13,410 bases of DNA from an uncultured Leptolyngbya sp. (GCA_937899365.1 CALBPH010000736.1:1-13410); one strand, 5' to 3'. Counted from the stretch's first letter, positions 6,071 through 13,410 are shown. Notes: a model not told the origin generated them from the sequence alone. Made by a program: numbers and translations.

Positions 6071-7621
6071 CTATAGATACTGTCTTCGCCTGGTGGTTTG
6101 CTCCCCCGATAGCTCAGGCATAAATGGAATCTGAGTCAACGATTCATTCACATTGTCAGGATCTCCCACACTCAGGTGAGTTCCCCCAATGACCGCAATG
6201 AGATGATTATCGAGGCCACTGAGCTGATTAAACGGTCCCAGCTGCTGAGCCAATGTGGGGGTTACCCCGTCCTTTGTCCCCGTCAGAATAATGCTGGGCA
6301 CCGCTACATCCTTGAGCCCCCTACGCCCAAATAACCGCCCGACTAGTGGGTTCATAGCAATCACCTGGACAATGCGATCGTCGCTTAAGTCCGCCGCCAC
6401 CTCCGGCAGGTCAACCGCAGCACACTGTAGCCAATCCGCTGGCGATAGCCCCACCGGTGTCAAGCTGTCACAAAAAGGGGGCAGCGCTGATAAGTCTAGC
6501 TGGGCACCGGCTAAGGCGAAGCCGGTATATCCCCCCAGGGAATGGCCAATCAGCACCACCCGCTCAGGGTCAAATTTCCCCCCCAAGGTGGGTGAAACCT
6601 GCTCCATCCACGCCATGCGATCTAGCACATAGGTAACATCGCGAGGTCGATCTAGAAACTCACTGGCTGGCAAAATACGGCTAGGTTCTTCAAGGGCCGC
6701 CGGATCTATCGGGGTATTATTGAGCGCTTCAACATTACTGCCCACATGCTCTAGGGCTACGACAGTCACTCCATGGGAGGCCAAATGTTTACCGACATAG
6801 GTCAGAAAACGCCGATCGGCCGCAAACCCATGGGAAAGCACCACCAACGGCGCATCTTCCACAATGGCCTGATCTGGCACATACACATCTAACGGAATTA
6901 ACCGGTTGCGCTCGGTATCGACAAATTTAAATGAGCGCTGGTTGACCTCCATGGGGCCAACGACTGTGGGCTCAATATCGTCTGGCAGATCGATGTCATC
7001 ACTCACCAAAAGTTCTTGCTCTAGCACGGTGCTCAGCGCATCACCTTCTAATCGCGATAGATTGAGCTGCGACACCAGCGCTAATGCTGCCGTTAAATCC
7101 ACATCCAACGTATCCTGGGGCACCGCTCTCAATACCCCCAGCATGTTTAACCCATGGGTCTGCTTCGCAGCCAAACGGATGGCCCCCCGAATTTGATCCA
7201 CCGTCAGGTCAGGTGCAACCCTAGCTAAAGAATCCAGCAACAGCTCCCCATTCGGCGATGCCAAAATATCAGCCACCATGCGATCAGCCATGACGGGATC
7301 AAGCGCCACTCGGTTGTTGAGCCTCGCCTGGTGTTCAGGGGTTAGCAGCGCCTGATTAAGTCCTAAACGAGCTGGAATCTGCCCCGTTTTCGCAAATTCC
7401 TCAAGATCGCTTATGTGGAGCGTCTGTCTGATGGGCCCCACTTGAATATTGATCCGCTCTGCGGCTTCCACGGGCATACCGAACAAAACGCCCAACGTTA
7501 CCGCACCACCTGCTATCACTGACCGCCATCGGTGCAAATATATCGCCTTTAAACCACTGACAAACGGAACACACGGAGCAAACCGAGGCAGCCGAGACGC
7601 CATACGAGCAGGATGGAACAT
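6071..7621 (-). CDS. DUF1400 alpha/beta hydrolase, exported
   Basis: A 516-residue hydrolase with a cyanobacterial layout. A basic N terminus and hydrophobic stretch (about 34-52, ending V-E-A-A) look like a signal peptide. A DUF1400-type helical domain follows (about 54-205, beginning E-R-I-N-I-Q-V-G-P). Then comes an alpha/beta-hydrolase domain resembling dienelactone or platelet-activating-factor hydrolases: V-V-L-S-H-G oxyanion strand near 260-265, nucleophile elbow G-H-S361-L-G-G, acid D451 (T-G-T-K-D-G) and H482 (G-G-T-H-L-S). The triad appears complete. The substrate is unknown; an ester or lipid in the periplasm or thylakoid lumen is a reasonable guess. ATG at 7621 is taken, but ATG at residue 7 would also preserve the signal peptide. 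It leads a probable two-gene unit with the 103-aa protein. Confidence 0.87.
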   Translation of the reverse strand: MFHPARMASRLPRFAPCVPFVSGLKAIYLHRWRSVIAGGAVTLGVLFGMPVEAAERINIQVGPIRQTLHISDLEEFAKTGQIPARLGLNQALLTPEHQARLNNRVALDPVMADRMVADILASPNGELLLDSLARVAPDLTVDQIRGAIRLAAKQTHGLNMLGVLRAVPQDTLDVDLTAALALVSQLNLSRLEGDALSTVLEQELLVSDDIDLPDDIEPTVVGPMEVNQRSFKFVDTERNRLIPLDVYVPDQAIVEDAPLVVLSHGFAADRRFLTYVGKHLASHGVTVVALEHVGSNVEALNNTPIDPAALEEPSRILPASEFLDRPRDVTYVLDRMAWMEQVSPTLGGKFDPERVVLIGHSLGGYTGFALAGAQLDLSALPPFCDSLTPVGLSPADWLQCAAVDLPEVAADLSDDRIVQVIAMNPLVGRLFGRRGLKDVAVPSIILTGTKDGVTPTLAQQLGPFNQLSGLDNHLIAVIGGTHLSVGDPDNVNESLTQIPFMPELSGEQTTRRRQYL

Positions 7622-7960
7622 AGGTGAATAGAAGTGGGTAAGCGGACGATTTGAAAGTAAGTTTCTAGCCCAGGGAGCAAGGTCTTACGGTCAGTGATAA
7701 ATCGTCAGAATATACCTAACATAGCAATCAAAAATAGATATTATCGACCGCTCATGTAGCGAACTGACGAGACTTAAGTAGGCATTCACAATGGAGCTAG
7801 CAACTAGTAGTTCATGGCAGATAACCTTCATGCCGGACACATTAGGCCAGCGCCACAGCAGAGGCTAGTGATAAAAGTTTAAAGATTATTAACCTCTCTC
7901 CTATCCAGTCAGCCCCGGTGCCAACACCCTGACCATTCATAACAGTAACTACCCCTTAGA
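7622..7960. other. Divergent intergenic region, no gene seen
   Basis: These 339 bases separate the hydrolase (minus) from the SLOG-like gene (plus). On the minus side, TATATT near 7710-7715 could be a -10, but its -35 is poor. On the plus side the AT-rich run around 7872-7893 is the best -10 zone. An 8-base inverted repeat GACGATTT (7645-7652) / AAATCGTC (7699-7706) spans 46 bases. No open frame with coding character or RNA gene was found. Confidence 0.35.
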
Positions 7961-8461
7961 ATGACCAGCCAAACCATCATTGGCATCATGGGACCCAGCC
8001 ATCATGTCCCAGAGCCCGAACAACAGCTTGCCCAGGCCCTCGGCAAAGCCATCGCTCAACAAGGATGGGTACTGCTGACCGGGGGCCGTCCCGTGGGCAT
8101 AATGGCAGCCGCCAGTCGTGGTGCAGCCTCCGTGGAAGGCACCGTATTGGGAATTTTACCGGATGACCAAGGCTCTCAAGTTGCCAGTGGAGTCACTATA
8201 CCCATCGTCACGGGCATGGGTAGTGCTCGCAATGTCATCAATGTGCTCTCTAGCCACGGCATTATCGCCTGCGGGCTGGGTCTTGGCACTGTTTCCGAAA
8301 TCGCCTTAGCGCTCAAAGCCCAAAAACCGTTGGTGATTATGCCTAATAACCCACTGGCTCAAGATTTTTTTGAATCCTTGGCACCCGGTCAGTTTTATAT
8401 GACAGACGAAATCAACCGTTGTATCCAATACCTCGCCTCAGCCTTGGGTCAAAACGTTTGA
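7961..8461 (+). CDS. TIGR00725/SLOG-family Rossmann protein, LOG-like
   Basis: A 166-residue protein of the SLOG (LOG/DprA-like) superfamily, closest to TIGR00725. Sequence signs are I-I-G-I-M-G-P-S at 6-13, the glycine-rich T40-G-G-R-P-V-G-I-M-A-A-A-S-R-G-A, G85-M-G-S-A-R-N, and G105-L-G-L-G-T-V-S-E-I-A-L-A-L-K, which matches the P-G-G-x-G-T-x-x-E nucleotide-binding motif of lysine-decarboxylase-like LOG proteins in relaxed form. LOG enzymes release cytokinin bases from nucleotide phosphates, and other SLOG proteins bind or sense nucleotides. Here only nucleotide or nucleotide-sugar binding is supported, and the reaction is unknown. The length is normal. The gene is monocistronic by layout and has no clear Shine-Dalgarno; it converges on the CBS-domain gene. 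Confidence 0.88.
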   Translation: MTSQTIIGIMGPSHHVPEPEQQLAQALGKAIAQQGWVLLTGGRPVGIMAAASRGAASVEGTVLGILPDDQGSQVASGVTIPIVTGMGSARNVINVLSSHGIIACGLGLGTVSEIALALKAQKPLVIMPNNPLAQDFFESLAPGQFYMTDEINRCIQYLASALGQNV

Positions 8462-8482
8462 GCTTGATTTTTGGCATTGCTG

Positions 8483-8506
8483 AGCTTTGGAATAGCTTTG
8501 GAATAG
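8483..8506. repeat. 11-base tandem repeat, two copies
   Basis: AGCTTTGGAAT occurs at 8483-8493 and again directly at 8494-8504, followed by the first two bases of a third copy. It lies 22 bases after the SLOG-like gene stop. It is probably replication slippage in neutral spacer DNA, and no function is suggested. The rest of the 149-base gap (8462-8610) shows no convincing terminator. Confidence 0.7.
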
Positions 8507-8610
8507 TTTTATAGCGTTGATCACATTGGCGTTGCCGCGTATCTAGTCTGCTCAGTTCATTCTCTAAATCAGCAACGGCTAATTTATTGCGTGCCCCTGA
8601 CTTTGGTCTA

Positions 8611-9666
8611 TCAGTTGCGTTTTAAATCCGTTTGAAACCCTTGACGCTGAAGCAACCGTCGCCGCCGTTGTCGCGCTAAGGCCTGAAGGTCTACATTGCG
8701 ATCTGTTTCGTCCACAATTTCACCAATCAGCACCTCTAGCACGTCTTCTAAAGTGACCACACCGGACACTCCCCCATATTCATCCACCACAATCATGAGA
8801 TGCTCGCGGGCAGTTTGAAAGGTATTGAGTAGCTTATCGGAGCGTTCGGTCGCTGGAATATATCTGGCTTGGCGCATACAGCTAGTTACGGGATCTTGCC
8901 CTCGCCCTTGGACTAAGGCGGCCAAGAGTTCAGCCTTAAGGGCTACCCCCAACACATCATCCAGATCCTCTCCGGTGACAATAATCCGGCTGTGCTGCGA
9001 CTGCATAATTTCCTGCTGCGCCGACTCTAAAGACTGATGCCCCTCGATGTAGGTGAGTGCGACTCGCGGCGTCATGATATCTTCTGCGGCGATATCATTC
9101 ATCCGAAAGACCTTTTGGATCATTTCAGCTTCGTCATCTTCTATCAACCCTTCCTGGTAGCCCAACATGGCTAGAAGCTTGATCTCTGCTTCATTGGTGA
9201 CGGGGCGTTGATTGCCCCTAACCAGCGGTGCTGTCAGTTTTTCTAGGACCAAAATGATGGGCGTCATCAGCCAGGTCAAGCTGCGTACTGGGATAGCCAC
9301 CAACAGGCCAAACTGCTCCGCGTAGCGTTCACCAATTGTTTTGGGGAGGATTTCGGCAAACAGAATGATCAGAAATGTAAGAAGGCCAGAAAAAATTCCC
9401 AGCATCAGGTTGCCAAAGAGATCGGCCGCCAAACGACTAACAATGAAGCTCCCGACTATATTAAATACGTTATTTAATATGACAATGGTGGCAATGGGCC
9501 GGTTGACCTTTTCCCGGATGGCTAATAAAGCAACATTGGCTGGATTACGATTTTGGGCAAGCTGCCGCGCTTTGAGTAGGGGAATAGACAGCAGCGCCAC
9601 TTCAGTACCGGAACATATAGCGGAACCGATAATAACGATCAAAACTGCGATCGCAAGTTGGGCCAT
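8611..9666 (-). CDS. CNNM/CorC-type membrane protein with CBS pair
   Basis: A 351-residue member of the DUF21 (CNNM) + CBS family, related to magnesium and cobalt efflux proteins CorB/CorC/YfjD and to haemolysin-C-like proteins. Residues 1-160 hold the DUF21 membrane domain, with A-I-C-S-G-T-E-V-A-L in the first helix, N-N-V-F-N-I and F-A-E-I-L-P-K-T-I-G-E-R, all hallmark segments. Two CBS domains follow (about 198-250 and 262-320, with D-E-Y-G-G-V-S-G-V-V-T-L-E-D-V). The usual CorC_HlyC C-terminal domain is missing; a short arginine-rich tail ends the protein. The frame opens at a TTG at 9693, and ATG at 9666 is preferred because homologues begin just before the first helix. The transported ion and direction are inferred from the family. 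Single gene. Confidence 0.9.
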   Translation of the reverse strand: MAQLAIAVLIVIIGSAICSGTEVALLSIPLLKARQLAQNRNPANVALLAIREKVNRPIATIVILNNVFNIVGSFIVSRLAADLFGNLMLGIFSGLLTFLIILFAEILPKTIGERYAEQFGLLVAIPVRSLTWLMTPIILVLEKLTAPLVRGNQRPVTNEAEIKLLAMLGYQEGLIEDDEAEMIQKVFRMNDIAAEDIMTPRVALTYIEGHQSLESAQQEIMQSQHSRIIVTGEDLDDVLGVALKAELLAALVQGRGQDPVTSCMRQARYIPATERSDKLLNTFQTAREHLMIVVDEYGGVSGVVTLEDVLEVLIGEIVDETDRNVDLQALARQRRRRLLQRQGFQTDLKRN

Positions 9667-9693
9667 GATGGGAGTAGAGACAACATTCAACAA

Positions 9694-10010
9694 TCAATGG
9701 CGAAGGATTGCTATGATTCTGGCTAACTAAGCCTACACAGTCGCCATACACGAGTCATACCCACAGAATATGGGCTTTTTTGCTAAAGCAGTGGCTATTT
9801 CAACATACCGATCCTTTGCACACTCGCACTAGCGCAGATTTGCCGAAGTCTCAATGTCTAACTCTAAATCAAATATAGTTGTCTTACCCAAAATAGATAC
9901 ACAGACAACCACAGGTTTTCCGACATGACAGATAATTAAGCCTTAACACCCGATTATTTCCTAACTATCCGCGGGTTCCTGTCTAAGTCCAGTAGCACTA
10001 CGTATCCTCC
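9694..10010. other. Divergent intergenic region with dyad
   Basis: These 317 bases lie between the CBS-domain gene (minus) and the ABC ATPase (plus). TATAGT at 9874-9879 is a fair -10 for the ATPase, but the matching -35 is poor. It overlaps the left arm of an exact 7-base inverted repeat, GTTGTCT (9878-9884) / AGACAAC (9903-9909), with an 18-base gap, a possible operator. A weak CCCA/TGGG hairpin followed by six T lies near 9761-9780 on the plus strand. No gene or RNA is recognised. Confidence 0.3.
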
Positions 10011-11909
10011 ATGAGCGCAACCATCCTCGATGTCCGCAATCTAAAGGTCGAATTTGACACGGCCAACGGCGTGATCAAAGCGGTCGATGGCATTTCCTTT
10101 CAGGTACAGCGGGGGCGCACCCTGGGTATTGTGGGTGAGTCTGGCTCGGGTAAATCCGTCACATCCCTATCTGTCATGGGGTTAGTCCCTAACCCCCCAG
10201 GCCGGATCACCCATGGTGAGATTCTGTTTGCAGAACAGGCTGGCACAGCGCCCGTAGATTTATGTCAGGTCTCCCCAAAGCAAATGCAGAACTACCGTGG
10301 GGGCCAAATTTCCATGATTTTTCAGGAGCCGATGAGTTCCTTAAATCCGGTTTATACCTGCGGATTTCAGCTCATCGAGGCCATTCAGCAACATCAAGCC
10401 ATCACAAAGGCAGAGGCTGAAAAGCAGGCAATTGCTAGCCTCCAAGAGGTCAAGCTTCTGCCGAGTGATGAGGAGCTGAGTACCCTAGTAGCCGTAGAGC
10501 AGCGGATTAGCGATCGCAACGCCATTGCCCGCGCTGTCCAGCAACGAAAGCACTCAATCCTCACGCGCTATCCCCATCCGCTCTCCGGCGGCCAGCTCCA
10601 GCGGGTCATGATTGCCATGGCCATCGCCTGTAACCCCTCACTGCTGATTGCCGATGAACCCACCACAGCCCTTGATGTCACCGTTCAGTCCCTGATCCTA
10701 GATCTGCTACGAGACCTGCGGGACCGGCGCTCCATGTCCATGATTTTCATCACCCACGATCTGGGCACCATCGCCGAAATTGCCGACGATGTAGCCGTCA
10801 TGTATCGCGGCAAAATCGTCGAATATGGCTCAGTGGATCAAATTTTTTCCCAGCCAGAACATCCCTATACCAAAGGGTTATTGGCCTGTCGCCCCCGACC
10901 TGAGCAGCGCCTACGCAAGCTGCCCACCGTCGCCGACTACATGCAGGTGCAAGAGGAACCCGACGGCGATGTCAAAATCTTTGCCCGCCACTTCGATGCC
11001 AATGAAGCCACCACACTCACCGCAGAAATCAGCACGGACGAAACCGCTAGCCGATTAGAAAAAATCAGTGGCGAGCCCCCCTTAATCACCGTGCAAAATC
11101 TCAAAGTCGGCTATCCAGTCAAAGGCGGCTTTGGCCAAACCACCCGCACCTTTATGGCCGTCGATGATGTTTCCTTTGATGTCTATAAGGGGGAAACCTT
11201 TGGTCTCGTCGGCGAATCAGGGTGTGGCAAAACCACCCTAGGTCGTGCCTTGCTACGACTAGTGGAACCCATGGCGGGCAATATTTTCTTTGAAGGTCGC
11301 AACATTCGACAGTTGCCCAAAGGCGAAATGCGCCGGCTACGCCGTGAGATGCAGGTCATCTTCCAAGATCCCTTTAGCTCCCTCGACCCGCGTATGAGCA
11401 TTGGCAAAGCCATTGCTGAACCGCTCAAGATTCATCGGGTCATCCGCAGTCGCCGCAATCTTAAAGAACGGGTGGCCTACCTACTAGAGCGCGTAGATAT
11501 CGACCCTGGCTGTGTCAATCGCTTTCCCCATGAGTTTTCCGGTGGTCAGCGTCAGCGCATCTGCATTGCCCGTGCCCTGGCCCTCAACCCCAAATTTATT
11601 ATTTGCGATGAATCAGTCTCAGCCCTAGATGTATCGGTGCAGGCCCAGGTGCTTAATTTGCTAAAGGAGCTCCAGGCAGAGTTTGGCCTGACCTATGTGT
11701 TTATTTCCCACGATCTGGGTGTGGTGAAATTCATGAGCGACCGCATCATGGTGATGAACCAGGGTCGCCTGGAAGAATTGGGCCCCGCCGATGAAATTTA
11801 TAACAATCCGCAGCAGGAATACGCCAAACAACTGATTTCTGCCATTCCCGCCGGTACCCTGGAGCGAATTCAGGAATTGCAAATGGCCAGGGGTGCGATC
11901 GCATCTTAA
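10011..11909 (+). CDS. Peptide-type ABC transporter, fused double ATPase
   Basis: A 632-residue cytoplasmic protein joining two nucleotide-binding domains, like YejF or GsiA (a DppD-DppF fusion). Domain 1: Walker A G42-E-S-G-S-G-K-S49, Q-loop Q105, signature L191-S-G-G-Q, Walker B L-L-I-A-D215-E216, H-loop H249, then the oligopeptide-type tail (H-P-Y-T-K-G-L-L, 284-291). Domain 2: Walker A G401-E-S-G-C-G-K-T408, Q452, signature F509-S-G-G-Q, Walker B I-I-C-D533-E534, H568. Both sites look active. Domain 1 has about 29 more residues than domain 2 between Q-loop and signature (roughly 150-182). The family powers import of di/oligopeptides, glutathione or similar solutes. Permease and binding-protein genes are absent nearby, so they must be encoded elsewhere. 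ATG at 10011 lacks a Shine-Dalgarno. Confidence 0.95.
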   Translation: MSATILDVRNLKVEFDTANGVIKAVDGISFQVQRGRTLGIVGESGSGKSVTSLSVMGLVPNPPGRITHGEILFAEQAGTAPVDLCQVSPKQMQNYRGGQISMIFQEPMSSLNPVYTCGFQLIEAIQQHQAITKAEAEKQAIASLQEVKLLPSDEELSTLVAVEQRISDRNAIARAVQQRKHSILTRYPHPLSGGQLQRVMIAMAIACNPSLLIADEPTTALDVTVQSLILDLLRDLRDRRSMSMIFITHDLGTIAEIADDVAVMYRGKIVEYGSVDQIFSQPEHPYTKGLLACRPRPEQRLRKLPTVADYMQVQEEPDGDVKIFARHFDANEATTLTAEISTDETASRLEKISGEPPLITVQNLKVGYPVKGGFGQTTRTFMAVDDVSFDVYKGETFGLVGESGCGKTTLGRALLRLVEPMAGNIFFEGRNIRQLPKGEMRRLRREMQVIFQDPFSSLDPRMSIGKAIAEPLKIHRVIRSRRNLKERVAYLLERVDIDPGCVNRFPHEFSGGQRQRICIARALALNPKFIICDESVSALDVSVQAQVLNLLKELQAEFGLTYVFISHDLGVVKFMSDRIMVMNQGRLEELGPADEIYNNPQQEYAKQLISAIPAGTLERIQELQMARGAIAS

Positions 11910-11921
11910 CAGCTCAGTAAC

Positions 11922-11946
11922 GGGAGTTTCCCTAAGTAAAACTTCC
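11922..11946 (+). other. Hairpin 12 bases after the ATPase gene
   Basis: GGGAGTTT (11922-11929) pairs with AAACTTCC (11939-11946), with one G-T pair and a 9-base loop. It has no immediate T-run; CTTTTA comes about 9 bases later. It could be a weak terminator or a 3' stabiliser. Confidence 0.3.
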
Positions 11947-12030
11947 TCATAGTCCTTTTATGACCGTATTAAGCATCCATAACCCTAAGGGCTTTAATCA
12001 GGCTCAATAATTATCTACGTGAATATATGG

Positions 12031-12069
12031 AGTGAGCCGTCCTAGCTCACTGATTTTCTTGTGAAAATC
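12031..12069 (+). terminator. Twin hairpins, likely terminator
   Basis: Two perfect hairpins abut. AGTGAGC (12031-12037) pairs with GCTCACT (12045-12051) around a 7-base loop. GATTTTC (12052-12058) then pairs with GAAAATC (12063-12069) around a TTGT loop. The first hairpin followed by GATTTTCTT is a reasonable terminator for the ATPase gene about 120 bases upstream. If the second hairpin forms, it hides the T-rich stretch, so the pair could instead be a 5' structure upstream of the repeat protein. The rest of 11910-12198 contains a CAAAC/GTTTG stem (12132-12147) and an AGGGG/CCCCT stem (12150-12172), and no gene. Confidence 0.4.
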
Positions 12070-12204
12070 TGTTCTGCACGTGCGCAATAGCACCGGCAGG
12101 TTCTAGATACATCGCATGAGTCAGAGCCATACAAACAGTCTTGTTTGCAAGGGGCGGCCTGAAGAAACCCCTAACTCTTTACTCAATATATTCACCCAAT
12201 GGCA

Positions 12205-13410
12205 GTCCTAGAAAGAATTAATATCCGCGACGATATAAATGATCCTAACTTTGCTGCAGACAACGAACTCGTCTTCCGAGCAACGTTTTCAGGCGATGTT
12301 AATAACGTTACGATTGACGACTTTGTTGTTACAGGGACAAGCGGAGCCACCATTGTTAACCCCCTTGAGAGCGTTAACAACACTAGAGCTCAATAAGACA
12401 TTATTGTAAGGAGGGCTAACATCTCTCCGTTCAGTCGCGATGAGGGTATTGCCCTAGCACCCACCCAAAACATTACTGACGCAGGCGACAGCAGTGCTGT
12501 CCCCACTGCACCCCCCACCGGTAGAAACGACTCTTATACACTGGGCGGTGGTGACCAAACCGGGGACACGACTCCACCCACCCTGCTCAGCAACCAACGA
12601 CAAGCTCCTGTTACAGAAATCACTGACGCAGACGGTCTCGGATTTAGCGTCACCTTTGAAGAAGCCGTTCTAAACGTTAATGTTGCCGACTTTGTTGTGA
12701 CCGGCGGCACCACCGCTACCGTCACAGGGTTTGTCCAAATTAGTGACACCGTCTATGACATTATTGTCACCGGTGGCGATCTAGCTGATTTCGACGGTAC
12801 TGTCGGGCTTGACCTTGCTGCTAATCAGAACATCACTGATGCCGCAGGCAATCCCTTACCTGCTGGAGAACCTGCCACAGACGAGACTTATACGGTTAGC
12901 AACAACCCAAATGCAGCGCCAGAGCTCACTAGCATTGAGCGACTGGTCCCAGCCAGTGAGACCACTAACAGCGACACCCTTGTCTTTCGAATTACCTTTA
13001 GCCAAGACGTTCAAAATCTTGATGCCACCGACTTTATTGTCAATGGTGGCACAACGGCGACTGTCACTAGCATTGTTGCCGTCACTAACAACAGCGTCTA
13101 CGACATTACAATCAGCGGCGGCGATTTAGCGACCTTCAATGGGTCTGTAAATCTAGCCTTAGCTGCAAACCAAAATATTACAAACCTGGCAAATGTGGCC
13201 GTTCCTGTGGCACCTCCCACAGGCAGCAATGAGGTCTACACCGTTACAAACAACCCAGAAGATCCGGTGCTCCTTAGTATTGAGCGACTAACACCAGGTA
13301 GTGCAACAACCAGCGACGATAGTCTGGTATTTCAAGTCACCTTTAATGAAGGGGTTCAAAATGTTGATGCCGCTGACTTTATCGTCAATGGCACCACAAC
13401 AGCCACCATC
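12205..13410 (+). repeat. ~345-base Ig-like coding repeats, R1-R4
   Basis: Four tandem units are visible: R1 about 12205-12567, R2 12568-12912, R3 12913-13257, R4 13258 to the edge (cut). Equivalent Phe codons of the A/V-D-F motif fall at 12322, 12691, 13033 and 13378, giving spacings of 369, 342 and 345 bases. R1 is longer and more degenerate, and carries the stop codon. R3 and R4 are most alike (S-I-E-R-L-x-P-x-S near their starts), suggesting recent expansion of the unit rightwards. Confidence 0.8.
12408..12415 (+). promoter_or_regulatory. Strong Shine-Dalgarno-like AAGGAGGG after the stop
   Basis: AAGGAGGG begins 12 bases after the premature TAA, a better ribosome-binding sequence than any true start in this window shows. 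The in-frame codon at the right distance (12421-12423) is ATC, which is rarely a start. The sequence replaces the usual V-(S/T)-G-G codons of the repeat, so it may be a by-product of mutation rather than a selected site. Confidence 0.3.

Larger units (their letters stand above)
12199..13410 (+). pseudogene. Ig-like repeat surface protein, interrupted, 5' part
   Basis: One frame runs from ATG at 12199 to the window edge, 404 codons, with a single in-frame TAA at 12394-12396. Both sides of the stop encode the same kind of domain, so this is one gene with a nonsense interruption (or an assembly error), not two genes. The product consists of ~115-residue Ig-like beta-sandwich repeats of the bacterial adhesin type: each has L-V-F-R-x-T-F-S-x-D-V, then D-F-V-V/I-V-x-G-x-T-x-A-T-V, Y-D-I-x-x-x-G-G-D-L, L-A-x-N-Q-N-I-T-D and Y-T-V. 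It is rich in T, N, D, V and has no cysteine. No signal peptide is present; such cyanobacterial proteins often use a C-terminal type I secretion signal, which would lie beyond the window. There is no Shine-Dalgarno at 12199. Function (adhesion, S-layer, matrix) is inferred. Confidence 0.7.

Noticed and set aside
6255..6632. 125-codon plus-strand frame opposite the DUF1400 hydrolase
   Set aside because: It is antisense to a clearly coding hydrolase domain, has low-complexity serine/proline/threonine content and no family features.
7731..7740. AAAATAGATA shared by two intergenic regions (7731 and 9890)
   Set aside because: It is a 10-base AT-rich match in unrelated spacers and easily due to chance.
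9341..9730. 129-codon plus-strand frame opposite the CNNM-like gene
   Set aside because: It is a mirror of the conserved DUF21 membrane domain and has no independent coding signal.
12061..12198. Possible riboswitch in the leader of the repeat gene
   Set aside because: There are some short stems (CAAAC/GTTTG, AGGGG/CCCCT), but no known riboswitch core could be matched by eye.
12199..12396. A genuine 65-residue protein ending at the TAA
   Set aside because: It ends in the middle of an Ig-like domain whose remainder follows in the same frame, so truncation is the better reading.
12534..12749. Minus-strand frames over the repeats (also 12192-12383)
   Set aside because: They are reverse-complement shadows of repetitive Thr/Val/Asp-rich coding DNA.
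12809..13129. 106-codon plus-strand frame inside the Ig-like repeats
   Set aside because: It is out of frame with the repeat protein, whose periodic domain homology fixes frame 1 as the real one.

Overview
The window reads as chromosomal DNA from a cyanobacterium, probably of the Leptolyngbya/Nodosilinea type, although the genus is a guess. The evidence is five copies of the cyanobacterial octamer GCGATCGC (3245, 5473, 9647, 10510, 11895), a TxlA/HCF164-type thylakoid thioredoxin, a carotenoid-isomerase-like flavoprotein, a DUF1400 alpha/beta hydrolase, a NIL-ferredoxin, and mostly weak or absent Shine-Dalgarno sequences. I see no tRNA, rRNA, CRISPR array, insertion sequence or prophage gene.

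Layout. 1-315: a diverged direct duplication (offset 213 bp) around a minus-strand terminator. 290-1166: a minus-strand pair, a NIL + 2x[4Fe-4S] ferredoxin followed by a small polytopic membrane protein. These are transcribed away from a TxlA-like thioredoxin (1220-1792) across only 53 bp, which makes a compact redox cluster. 1819-3503: a minus-strand pair with overlapping stop and start codons, a HAD-fold protein that has lost its catalytic aspartates and a TIGR01777/SulA-like epimerase. 3718-4158: an unrecognised helical protein, then a dispersed-type palindrome, then a CrtISO-like FAD oxidoreductase (4227-5741) whose stop codon overlaps that of an opposing gene for an unknown 103-aa protein. 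The latter follows a secreted DUF1400 hydrolase (6071-7621). 7961-8461: a SLOG/LOG-like TIGR00725 protein. 8611-9666: a CNNM/CorC-type membrane protein with a CBS pair. 10011-11909: a fused double-ATPase subunit of a peptide-type ABC transporter with no permease genes beside it. 12199 to the right edge: the start of a repetitive Ig-like surface protein, broken by one in-frame TAA.

Most genes look like housekeeping or lineage-specific cyanobacterial genes, and I do not see a clear new multi-gene system. The points most worth checking are the catalytically degenerate HAD protein coupled to the SulA-like epimerase, the interrupted repeat protein with a strong ribosome-binding-site-like sequence just after the stop, the terminal duplication, the divergent redox cluster, and two small unrecognised proteins.
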